Source of the DNA: Antedon mediterranea | Taxonomy: Eukaryota > Echinodermata > Crinoidea > Comatulida > Antedonidae | Direction: 5' to 3' | DNA: 64,000 nucleotides | Assembly: GCF_964355755.1 (NCBI RefSeq) | Contig: NC_092676.1 | Coordinates: 9,468,288-9,532,287 of the forward strand | Part shown: positions 24,479 to 35,854 of the stretch, in pieces | Layout of the letters: every line of letters starts with the position of its first letter | Position numbering within the stretch: position 1 is the stretch's first letter | Position numbers and translations under genes: made by a program | The notes under the pieces: model-generated | Seen by the model: only the letters and a program-made list of their open reading frames with translations | What the model was told of the DNA's origin: nothing | Database searches by the model: none

Positions 24479-27400
24479 ATGGAAATTAAAGATAAAGCTT
24501 CAAGCAACACACCAGCCGTCAATACGGTAAAGGTTCGATCGTGTGCGGCAGACACATGTAAAGGATTTCTGTATGTGTTTAACTTTTTATTTGGGGTGAG
24601 TACAATAATTAGGTCTAGAGCATGGATAATTAAACATAGTAAAGAGAGGACATCATATCACCTTCTCGCGAATCGAGGGTGGTAATGCTACACAATCAGC
24701 CTCAATTCAAAGAGGAAATGAACATAAAAGAGGCAATGTTTTCAACTCTTATCTCCATTCTCAGACGCCTCAACAGTAGGTCTAAAACCTATATTCAAAA
24801 GAATTTCAAGGGGGAATGTAACAGTTATGGCCAACCTATTTTAAATGGGACACTTAGTTGGGTCACCAAAATGTCCCCTAAATGAATAGATTCTACAGTA
24901 GGCCCAGTCCAATCCGATAAGTGAACGTTTTAAAATGTTCTATAACACTAAAACAATACATTTTAATTTCTAAGCTTTCAGGCATAGGCGCTGTGATAAT
25001 TGCTGCTAGGGTGTTACGTCATACACTCAGTCTAGATCTTGCCCTTATCATAGATACTCAATTGTATAGACTTGGAGCAGTCATCATTGTTCTTGCTGGC
25101 TGCACAGTCACTGCCACTGCTTTCATTGGAAGTTTAGGGGTCAAAGAAGAAAACAAATGCTTCATTATTGCCGTAAGTTCACACGTGCTTAACTAAAATA
25201 TCAAAAGTGGCTCGGTGAGGTTGGGTATCACGCACCGCAAAACAACTTGATTTATTTTGGATAAGATACACATATGCATATTATATGCTTTAGGCCCGAG
25301 AGGAATGGTGAATTTAACCAGAACCGCTTTCAAACAGTGTGTGTTGCGCATTGATAACGACGTTTAGGTTATGCTATACATTAACATCATACATTCATAT
25401 TATTGTATATTCAATTCAATTCTATAAACTTTATTGTCAAATTCATGAAACTTGTATAACACTTTTATTAACTGTTGCACTACACTAACCACACCATAAC
25501 CTAACCTCAAAAGAATATTCAATTTAAAGTAAGTCTAGTAATTCCTAATACCACTGAACCAAACAGAAAACCGACAACTTATTTATCTATGTCAGGTCCA
25601 AGTGTTCCCAATATGTCCTAATTTATGCCATGAGAACATTTGTCTTTACGTATTTTTTTTACAGTACATCGTAATGTTAATTGTGGTCTTCGGCATGGTG
25701 TTTATAGCTGGTGTATTTTCAATTGCAATTTACACACGGGTAAGTTTGTCTTACTTCAGTTTACAGGCCTAACATTGTAAATAACTATAGAGCAACGTAC
25801 CAGAAACCACACTAAAAAAAGAATGTAAATGTCTACATTTACAGTTAAAACAACTACAGGATATTACAAATGGTTAAAAATCAAAATCAAATCAATATTC
25901 ATTTGCTTAACCTCCAAACAAGTACATAGCAATGGGAATTAATAAAAGAATAAGAAGTTATCTCCATAAAAATGGTTCTTCAATCTTCGATTAAATGATA
26001 AAGTTCAGGACAAAACAATCAATAAAATAATATCCTGATTATGATCAATATCGTATCTCTTAAAGATTGCTTCTCAAGATTTCAAACTTCATATTAATTT
26101 GTTATCTGAGTAAACTATTGTGCATTGTTTTATATAGATCTGGCATTAAATCATGACCACCAAAAAACAATCTATATATAACTAGTCTTTTCATAATGTA
26201 TAATTCTTAGATTCTGTAATTTTAATTTTGAATTTTAATCATTTTTAATCGTTTTAATAGTATTTTAAGATTGATCCATGGCGTTTTTGCACAATTTGAT
26301 TTTTCAATATTATTTTATATTGGCCTATGTATTGTAATATTGCATTATATCATTTTTTTTTTCAAATTTGATATATATTATTTTTTTATTCATTGAGTGT
26401 CCTTATTGCCAAGCAAAATTAGTTTCCAATTGAATTCGACCAATAACATTTCTTGAATGTTGAATCTTAAATGTCTAGTCGATTCTTTTCAATGTCGATT
26501 CTGCAACTGGTGTCACAACGTTAACTACTTAATTGCATCTTTATAAACATTTTTTTTTAAACGTGCACACATTTGTTTATACTCTACTCTATACTTGTAA
26601 CATTCTTTTTCTCTCCTAATAGTAGGCCTATAGGCGTGTTGTGGTGCTTATTTAAGGCAAATCCTTCAAATTGTGATAACATTCTAAAAGGGTTGCCCAC
26701 AATTTGGTCAGGTGAAAGCGGCCATTTTGGGTTTCAAAATGACCGAAAACAATCCACACTAAACATGGTCACCCATGGTCATTGGAAAGATAAATTAATA
26801 CTCATCATTTTATTCCATTATACCCATTTACAAAAAGTCATAGTTACACAGTTATTTAGCAATAAAAAAAAGTCACGTGACCAATACAAGTCCTAAGGTA
26901 AACAACTAATTTGACCAAATACCATACTGTTTGATATCGTTGGATAGCTTTAAAAAAAAGTCTGAATACAGTTTTAACAATATCTGTCCAACTTCATTTG
27001 TCATTTGTCATAATTGTTAAATTAAATTATAAATGCATTATAGGTCATAAGTAGGTTTATAAAAAATGTTTTATTCTTTAGGAAACTTTTAAAATACTTA
27101 CCGTAAATCGTCTAATATAGAAACCCACACTCTAATAGTAACCCCCCCCCCCCCCTCCCCTTCTAATAGTAACCCACCTTATAAGTTAATCTATAATAAT
27201 AACCCACTACTCTAATAGTAACCCACTATTAGAGTAAAAAAAAACTTATGATGCAGACGTATTTTGAAAATAATGAGATAATTCATGTTGATCTCGCTCG
27301 GCGGGAGTGGGGAAGGATTGAGTATTTTTGAGTTTATAATATAAAGTTACAGTTCAACCAAATTTGTTTATTCGTACTGTTTTATTATTTTGCTATGAGT

Positions 27401-30400
27401 TGCTGACCGGAAAAGTTTGGGGTGGGTTACTATTTTCAGGTGCCTTATTCAAGATTAGTAATAGTAACCCACTAATCTAATAGTAAACCCTTCTAATAGT
27501 AATCCACCCTAAAAACAATCAAAGAATAATAACCCAGCGTTACAATTAGAAGATTTACGGTATTAGACCACTCACAGCTTAATAATCATAGGGTGTTATT
27601 GGAAAAAGAGTACAGTATGAACATACCATAACAGTCCACTGCTTTACCTTACAGGAATTTTATTGTTATTATTTTCCATCAAAATATGAAAATATGATAC
27701 AGAAATGTAAAATCACTATTGTATCATTGCAGCAAATTAAATTCTGAATCTGTTTCAACATTGTACATTAGCCGTAACATTTTCCTTTTTAAAAAATAAT
27801 ATACCATAAAATCGCGACAAAGAAGCCTCCTATAATTAAATTTGAAAAGAAGCACATCTCAAATGGAAGCCCCCTTTGAAATCAAGCCCACTGAGTTTCT
27901 TCAAGATAGTATGGGCTTCTTATCAAAGGGGCATTTTGATCAATACTTAAAACATTTGGTATCTCGAAGCCAACCGGAAGAAGAAGCGCATTGATTTCTT
28001 TAAAGAGGTTTAACGGTATGGCATAAATGTACTGTTCAAAATCATGTGTATTATGCTTAAGTTTGTCAAACTGGGTACAAAAATGTCTATTAAAAATCTT
28101 AATGTGAATTTTGGTCTAATTACGAATTACTGACACGCATTTGCTTTTTGATTTCGAAACTACAAAATACTGTGCAAAATATTCAGGATGACCTAATAAT
28201 CCTTCCATAGATGAAAGTTGCCATTGGCCTTAAGTCATATTTTATTAGACCTACAGTAAACTTTGAACAATTTTTAAAGGGTTCCCAACAAAATCAATTT
28301 TTATCGAATTAACCCAAAATCATATTGCCATAGAGATCAGTTTTTAGTCACTTTACCATTCTCTATCTGTTGACATAAAAAAAAGAAAAGGTGAAGAAGG
28401 TTTTTACCGTCTAACATCTCTTTATTATTTTGATTTTAGTTATTACAATACAAATTATGTGATAGTAGAATAATTAATCAAACTATACACTTGTCACAGA
28501 TGTTGGTGCATTAATATCTAAAACTTTAAATTTTGGAACGTGAAACATGTCAAACTAAACTCTGAAGTGAGCAACAATTTAAAATTATAATTTAATTTGA
28601 TTGATTCACGTTATGTGTATCAATAACAACAATAATAATAGCCACAATCAAAGGCAGAAACCATGTTAGAAACAACATAGTCACCAAACATGAATACGTA
28701 AAGATGCGGTAAGCAAAAATATATCAAGCAGGTAAATGCACAACGAAAACCGGGTAAATGCTGATATCACTGTTATATCCTAACAAGTTACAACCAGTTG
28801 AATGAAGTGTCAAATCAATCTACTGTGTAACTATGACTTTTTGTATATAGGTGCCATGTAATGGAATAAAATGATAGGTGATTCTCTTTCCAATGACACC
28901 ATGGATGCCTATGTTTGGGCAATCCTTCCATTCTATATTTTTGATACATCAACTAATAACTGTGCCAAGATTCAGAATGCTATCATAATAATTTTCGGGA
29001 TTGGTTCCTTTAAAAATTCTCTATAACACTCTTTAGACATATATGTTTTTGTTTTCATTAGTCGGAAAATGAGTTAGAGTTTCAGATGTTGAATACACTG
29101 AAGAGAGAATTTGGGCCCGGAGGAAACGAGGATGCACAGGATCCAATTACAGCTGCCTGGAACAATCTTCAAGATACAGTAAGCATGTTGGAAAATATAT
29201 TGAACTAGTAGTTGTTAACAGTGATATCTCTAACATGTTAAATCTTGCCAGTAGGCCGATACATACACTACGATTTAAGTGTTTCTTTTCTACTTCTGAT
29301 GCCGTTCCGTGATTTCAGTAGAAGTAATATGAAATACAGACTTTAATAAGAGCAACAATAGCCTGCAAAGAGATGCATCACAAACACTGATCCAAGAGTA
29401 TACGCATATTTTCACTCCCATTAACATTCTTAGTATCCCAATCGAGGAAAACCAGAAGGCAGATCATTAATAAAGCCTACACTATAATAGATTTTTTTCC
29501 TGTTTTTTGTTTTCTTATTATTATTATTTACATCTACTTGTTAAGTAAACTTTCAATATTATACCAAATGAAATATAAAGGAAATTCTTTCTCATCTTCG
29601 TAGCATAACTGTTGTGGCGTTAAAACAAACAGTACTAACGGTATTATATTCCGTTCTTCAAATTGGTATCGAGAACAGCCGATTGTTAAACGAGTTAAGG
29701 TTCCAGCAACGTGCTGTATGAAGAACGATGACGCAATAGTGGATCTGAAAAGTTGTCAGGGTAATTTTGGTGGATTTGAACATGTTTATTTCAATGTAAG
29801 AATATGCTTTTTACAAAATATGTATCAAACTTTTGCTATTCTCAAAATTGCCTAAAACGACTTGAGTAATTTATGTGCATTATAATGTTTGTTATTTCAC
29901 GAAAGTTTTTGCTGCAAAAATTCGACAATGTGGTTTTCATAAGTATATAATTTCATAGGCAAACACTGTATATTATATACATTTACATACATTGCACACA
30001 CAAATGTCCAAAAACAATAATTATAAATATTTTGTATTTGCAAGTTTGTAATTAATAAATTAATACACTTAAATAATGATTTCGCTTATAAAATAATAAA
30101 TAACATAATATAATATAATTTTCTGTTTCTTCACATGCTTTAATTACCCCAATCTGAAGTTTCTAATCTATTAACACAGTATTTTGTTGTAGGGCTGTTA
30201 TGATCCGGCCTTACGGCAGATTTCATTTTTTTGTTCATTAGTTTCTGGATCTGTCGTTGGAATTACTGGTATGCAGGTAAGAATTAAAATATTAAACGTA
30301 AAAACTTACACACTTACATTACTTTTGTAATATAGGATTTATTTCGCATAAATTCGATATTGTTGTTATTTAATTCCACACATGTTAGACGTACAGTTTC

Positions 30401-30789
30401 ATTTCGTATCTAGCGACAATAAGCAGCATGCACTTTTTAGATGACTTGCGACATCCAATTACAACCTGTCTAAGTGAGAGATGCAGAAGTGTTCTTAGAG
30501 TCTCTTGACACTATAAATAGCTACGGTTGTGTTTTTCGCCAGCAGATACGATACCGCATACTCTTTATTGTCACTATACACGATACCGCCAAACGAGAAT
30601 TAATTTTGATGATTTTAATCCTATAAAAAGTACAAGAAATATTGGAATTATCACAAATATTACAATTACATTTACAATAGTATCCGGTGATTTATTAAAC
30701 GTGTTTAGTACAGATAATTATATTATGCTCCTTTTATATTTCAGTTATTTGCTCTTTTATTTTCGTTCTTCGTTATGCGTCAAATGTAA
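24479..30789 (+). CDS. Tetraspanin copy 3, complete, 7 exons
   Basis: Complete 267-codon tetraspanin across the unit 2/unit 3 junction. Exons: 24479-24595, 24975-25172, 25665-25739, 29086-29178, 29604-29795, 30193-30276, 30745-30789. The 5' exons match copy 2 exactly, and the 3' exons come from the diverged third unit. In exon 6 two differences (TCG to TCA, CTA to TTA, around 30236-30240) are both silent, while introns beside it carry indels; this suggests purifying selection on the loop and helix 4. Its 3' untranslated region keeps about 110 bases (30,797-30,905) that are missing from copies 1 and 2. The protein should be identical to copy 2. Confidence 0.92.
27099..27562. mobile_element. 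TA-inserting CTAATAGTAACCCAC element, unit 2 copy
   Basis: Same element in intron 3 of tetraspanin copy 3, two bases longer through the poly-C tract at 27,142-27,155. Confidence 0.75.
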
Positions 30790-31235
30790 AGGGTCGTCTT
30801 TAAAGGAAGTTCACCAACGAACATTTTGTAAAAAGGTTAACATAAATCAAGGTTCTTTTTATAACAATATGTTGTTTTTAACTATGGTTTTCGTATTTGT
30901 TATGAACAATAATAACTTTAAATACATCAAATGGAGTAATGACAGAACCTAACATAGACCTAACAGTAAGCAGGAGGAAAACTATTATGAATGATTCGAA
31001 AATATTTAATTTGTGGCAAAAGATGGAGTATTATTACTATAAGAGAACATCCGAATGGGTTTGAATCATAGGTAGCATAGTGCCAGTATTGACATGTCAA
31101 ATCACCTCCACTTCACACACACTTCAATGCAGCTTCATGATACCAATGCAAGACAGTACTTTTAAAAAATACACTGCAGGCTTTATCATCGAAAATACTG
31201 TTGTATTCTGTTAAGCTCTGTCTACACGATCAAAC
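28330..31235. repeat. Tandem unit, copy 3, truncated
   Basis: Third unit, only the first 2.9 kb. It differs from copies 1 and 2 by scattered substitutions and small indels in introns, while its tetraspanin exons are nearly unchanged. Similarity stops inside a small inverted-repeat element at about 31,211-31,240. Its greater divergence makes it the oldest junction of the array. Confidence 0.9.
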
Positions 31236-31342
31236 TTTATTTGACAAAAAATGTGCCCACATATGGACATGGTGATGTCATATCACTACCATATTTGGAC
31301 ACATTTTTGTCACATAAAGATTTATGGTGTAGAAAGAGCGTT
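31211..31342. mobile_element. MITE-like element at end of unit 3
   Basis: Full family member, TTAAGCTCTGTCTACACG to the degenerate right end GTGTAGAAAGAGCG, with the same interior words as the other copies. Similarity to units 1 and 2 ends inside it. Confidence 0.75.
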
Positions 31343-31440
31343 ACACTACTGTATGGACCAATAATCTGGACCAATTTAACAAGTTATATTAAACATTTGA
31401 AGGAATAAGTTATATATTATATAAATATTTAAAGACATTT

Positions 31441-31670
31441 ATTTTATTTTTAGTGTATGTCTTTAGGCACATGCAGCCATAGATTGCCAATAGCAAATAC
31501 ATCACTGTCCTATCAGGTGGTATCTGATACAGGGGCTATTTTGTGAACCAGTTCACCATGATGAACTGGGTCATTTAAAATGCACACGGGTTATAACTGT
31601 GAACACTAGGAGGCCTAATGGTATAGTCCTTATTCGAGAATATTTGTTCCACCACCATAACTGGTATGTG
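31441..31670 (-). repeat. SINE copy, minus strand, head missing
   Basis: Reverse-complement relative of the element at 36,343. It shares GAACTGGTTCACAAAATAGC, CCCCTGTATCAG, ATAGGACAGTGAT, and the tail GCCTAAAGACATA with AAATAAA. It ends near GGTGGTGGAACAAA, so the tRNA-like head is absent. Confidence 0.7.
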
Positions 31671-32300
31671 ATTATGAACTTTTTATAGAAATGTGTGCTA
31701 TATAAATTTTAATATTAGTTGGCATGCTTAAACTATATAAACGATAATTTTCTTTGACTGTTGCATACAATGGCCCTACAATGAACTAACCACTCTTTTA
31801 TATCTCGTCTTATTTAAACATATCCAAAAATATGTAAATTAAGTCACTGTGCGTCATGCAAAAGACCACACGTCACAACATATTCATGACTAACTTAGTC
31901 TACTGTTTTTTTACTCTTTTTTTTATCTTGTGTGGGTTCGTCACACTTTTATTATAGTTCTATAAATATAATAATATATGTATATATGCACATTTATATA
32001 TTTCTCTTATTTATAAGGTACATTGTTAAAAAAATACATATCTTTTGAACAGTATATACATACATATACATGTTTTTTTACTTTAATAAAAGTCTAACTA
32101 TGCTTTATATTTAAACTTCAATTAGTAATTGTAATCCGTCAAAGAGATATTATACTCGAAATTTCATTATTCCATATTCTATACAAAAACCAAGCTTCCG
32201 AGTAATATAAAAGAAATAAAACATTTTGCTGCCTAATTTAAGAAAGATTTAAAGAAATACCTTTTACTTAAATAATTAAACATTTAATGTTTATTATATA

Positions 32301-33620
32301 TTATTACTGAGGCTTCATTATTAAATGGTCTTATTTATTTTGTAACCATGTTAAAGGGCCAACTGAGACAAGTTTACTTTTAGGTTGGTTGTCATTGTTA
32401 TGCTCTGTATTACTGAGGCTTCATTAGGGTGTCACGAAATCTAAGCTAAGACCCCCTAAGACCTAAGATCACAAAAGCTAAGACCCAAGACCTAAGATTA
32501 CAAATTCTAAGATATCCTACAGCTTAAAAACAATACTTGTTTATCCATACATAATTTTAAACACAGTAGCTTTCATTTATTACCATAAATATAATTAAAT
32601 ACTACCGCAAAACATAGATAAACTCACATTATTTTCGCCTGTTGAGTAAATGTATATTTTTTTCTTTACAACAAACAAACTTGACGGGTTGTTTGTTGGT
32701 ATATATTTACTCCATTGTGTTGGTTCAGAGGATGTTTTTCTTACGCACCTGCCTTTCTTGTATTTTGACTCCAAATTTGTTGACTAACTTTATCTTTATA
32801 TGAGTACCACACTTTAAAATTAGGATTTATAAGTACTTTTAGACGGAGAAACACATAAAAACAAATAAATAAATCCTTTAAATTGATGATTTTACAGACA
32901 TGTTTCTTTGTATACTGTAACTACTCGAGCTCCCTCATGCTCAATGTTTTTGTTTCTATGGAGCGCCAAAAGAGCAACAATAATAGTACAAGTATAAAAA
33001 CAGAAAGAAAACGAAACAAATCATGATTTTTAAATTAAAATTTATTTGCCAGTATTTATTTCTTCGTACTTGCATGATTATACTATTATCATTACAATTT
33101 TAATTTTACATTGTTCCATCCACACTGTAGATGGACTCCACAGAATTTTCAGCCCTCTATATAATTTTTGCTCTTTTGACGTTCCATAGAAACAAAAACA
33201 TTGAACATGGTAAGCCTACTGCTAACTGTACTGTAGGCTAGTCATGCGAAATTTGCAAACAGTTTGTGTGCGAGAAAAACGTCTGTAAAATCTTCAATTT
33301 AAAAATGTATTTGTTACTTTTTATGTGATTCTTTTTTATAAAAGTGCCAATTCTAAGGTGTGGTATTCAGAATAAATGTTGGGAGTTAAAATACAAAGGC
33401 AGGTGCGAAAGATAAATAGTTGTAATCTTAGGTCTTGGGTCTTAGCTTTCGTGATCTTAGGTCTTAGGGGGTCTTAGCTTTCGTGGTCTTAGGTTTCGTG
33501 ACACCCGGCTTCATTATTATCACATGGTCTTATTTATTTTGTAACCATGTTAAAGGGCCAACTGAGACGAGTTTACTTTTAGGTTGGTCGTCATTCTTAT
33601 GCTCTATATTATTTGTATGG
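32301..33620 (+). repeat. 106-bp tandem duplication split by the foldback element
   Basis: The segment TTACTGAGGCTTCATTATTA through AGGTTGGTTGTCATT and ATGCTCTGTA at 32,301-32,407 recurs starting at 32,408. It is interrupted at 32,427, then resumes at 33,507 and runs to about 33,605 with small differences (GACGAG for GACAAG, GGTCGTCATT). Confidence 0.75.
32427..33506. mobile_element. Long-inverted-repeat element with 10-bp target duplication
   Basis: Ends GGGTGTCACGAAATCTAAG and its inverted partner CTTAGGTTTCGTGACACCC. Pairing extends inward through repeated CTAAGACC words and then CACCTGCCTTT, CTATGGAGCGCC-like partners to a centre near 33,050. GGCTTCATTA flanks both sides (32417-32426 and 33507-33516). 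Terminal sequence, long arms and a 10-bp duplication fit a non-autonomous Mutator-like element (inference). It is inserted in the second copy of a 106-bp tandem duplication (first copy starts near 32,301). Confidence 0.75.
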
Positions 33621-34077
33621 TATTTGATGAAATAAAATGTTTGTTGAATTTGAATTTAATTCTATGGATATGAAGTCCAAAATAAAGAGAAAAGAAATGA
33701 AAGAACTATACACTATTATTCAATTAAGTGTCAAGTCAAAGGTAATTAGTGTATTATTGCAAACAATGTTATTATTGTTGTAATACAATAAATAAAATGT
33801 AATGATACTACATTTTTTATTTATTTAGTCATTGCCTTATTATTAAAAATTAAACAACGAAGTTAATGTTATTTAATGTAATTTTTATTTTCAAGCTTGT
33901 ACTATTTTTGTGCCATGTTGGACACTGTTATCCCCAGTTGTCAATAAAGAATAATAATAATAAATAAATATGGCCTATATTATATATGACGTGCTATTAT
34001 TGTTATATTTTTACATACAAAATACCCCACTAAGTTTGTATTTCCGAAGTACACCGGGAGACTATATCCTATTAACA

Positions 34078-34553
34078 CACATACATACCTATATATATAG
34101 GTGATAGGGAAAATCAATTCACGTTTTTTTATACTTGGATGTTATGATGATTAAAATTAGTCGAGGCTTACTTTAATAACTATTTCTCATTGAATAGTTG
34201 ATCAATCGAGTCGATAACAATGACATCATCATGCCAGAATCCAAAATGGCGTCCAATTTGGCGGGAAAAACTACAGTTTTGAAAAATTCCTTTTGAAAAA
34301 ATGTACGAATACTATCTATACTACTATTAAAATTAAATGTATACACAAATCCAAACGCGATTGTATTTTATTATACCTCCCAACATTAGAAAAATAGGTT
34401 GCAAATAATGCCGACTCAAATACGCACTTCAGATGGAAAGGAACATTCACAGTAAGCCTCTACTAATTTTAATCATTAAAACACAACTGCAAGTAGCAAA
34501 AACCGTTAATTGGTTTTCCCTATCCCCTATATAGTATTTGTGTGTGTTAATAG
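34078..34553. mobile_element. MITE with CCTATTAACACACA ends
   Basis: Left CCTATTAACACACATAC and ATAGGGAAAATCAATT; right AATTGGTTTTCCCTATC and GTGTGTGTTAATAGG. About 50-base imperfect inverted ends around a non-coding interior that includes AAAATGGCGTCC. Confidence 0.75.
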
Positions 34554-34889
34554 GCATTTGTGTGTGTTATATAGCCTAAAATTTAAAAGTGCCTAAAAAA
34601 CTTTTCCCCAAAACCCTGGGATGTGGTTTTTTTTTCTGACATTCTATATGGTATACTCTATCAGAAAAAGCAATTGTTCTATACTTTTCCCCCGCAAATG
34701 TGTATATTAATTGTTCTGCACCCAGGCTATAACTGTGGATCAAAGGAAACCTACCGGTAGTATTTCACGGTTCAGCGCACAACACAATGAATACCACCAG
34801 TTAGCCAACTGCGTTAAACTGTTTTCATTTGCTACAGTTTTTTTAAATTTGAATATCCATGATTTTGATAAGTATGATATAATGCCAAG

Positions 34890-35040
34890 TAAAGCCGGTT
34901 TTCCACTAGGCGAATTTGTTTTATGCATGCGTATTTATATTTTCATCTACTTTTCGTGACTGAACAAATGCGCAAAAAAATCTAAACTCAGAATGTTCGA
35001 TTACCGTGAATATATTCGCTTAGTGGAAAACAGGCTTTAC
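34890..35040. mobile_element. Small MITE with TAAAGCCGGTTTTCCACTA ends
   Basis: TAAAGCCGGTTTTCCACTAG and, inverted, CTTAGTGGAAAACAGGCTTTA enclose about 110 bases. Short reading frames across it on both strands are by-products. Confidence 0.75.
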
Positions 35041-35593
35041 AAGATATTGATTGTTCGATTCGATTCAAATCAAGTTAGGAAATAACACTCATCACTTTAT
35101 ATACGAAAGCGTAGGCATACCACGCGATTAAGTCATCAAGTTTTCTCTCTAACAAATTTACATAAAACTATATCTCCGTTCTATTTCAAATATAATAGTT
35201 ATGTTGCATGTTATGTAACTAATACATACATCTTCTTTATAAATATAGGCATATAACTATTTTATCTCAGTTATTTGTATTATGTATTATCTTCACATAA
35301 TCAGAAAAAAACAATAGATTTATAAAGTAATTGAATCAGATGCCGTACACATACAGCGATCAGTAACAAAAAATTTCATCTTTATAAGAAAAGCGAAACG
35401 CGTTGTTACACATTATGAAAATAAAAAATTATAACGGATCTCATATCATACCAAAATAAGAAATGAATTTTTAACGGTTATCTTATTGTCTAAAATATGG
35501 GTAGGCATAAATGTCTATACACAGGATATGTTAAATTAAATCTTGGTTTTATTACTTAGTTTACAAAATGGTAATATGACTCACAAAAGTTTT

Positions 35594-35720
35594 GTCGGAT
35601 TTCCTTCAATAAATTCATTATTAAAGTTTCCTTTTAATTGAGAGTTAATGTAATCCATCTCATTTATCATTAGTTATTCAGAGGAGGCATACAGACATTA
35701 TGTACAACATAAGGAAATAA
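35594..35720 (+). promoter_or_regulatory. Conserved 5' flank block before diverged tetraspanin
   Basis: GTCGGATTTCCTTCAATAAA, TTCATTATTAAAGTTTCC and ACAACATAAGGAAATAATGA recur, in the same order and distance range, upstream of the relic at 43.6 kb and the start at 63,940. This is a likely promoter region inherited with the duplicates. I cannot place a transcription start. Confidence 0.45.
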
Positions 35721-35854
35721 TGAAGACTAGGGTTAAATGCTTTGTCTAAATGCTTGTAGACACGTCAGAGTTAAACTATATTAGAGAGGAAGTATCAGTG
35801 TATTAGTCAGAGGTAGGAGACAGTCGTTTCAGTTTAGGAAAAGCAGTCATCAAC

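Larger units (their letters stand above)
14165..28329. repeat. Tandem 14.16-kb unit, copy 2
   Basis: Second full unit of the array, carrying the same gene and repeat content as copy 1. At the two substitutions near the unit start (CAATACAAATT and AAACTTTAAATT) it agrees with unit 3 rather than unit 1. Its poly-C tract near 27,141 is two bases longer than in copy 1. Confidence 0.95.
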
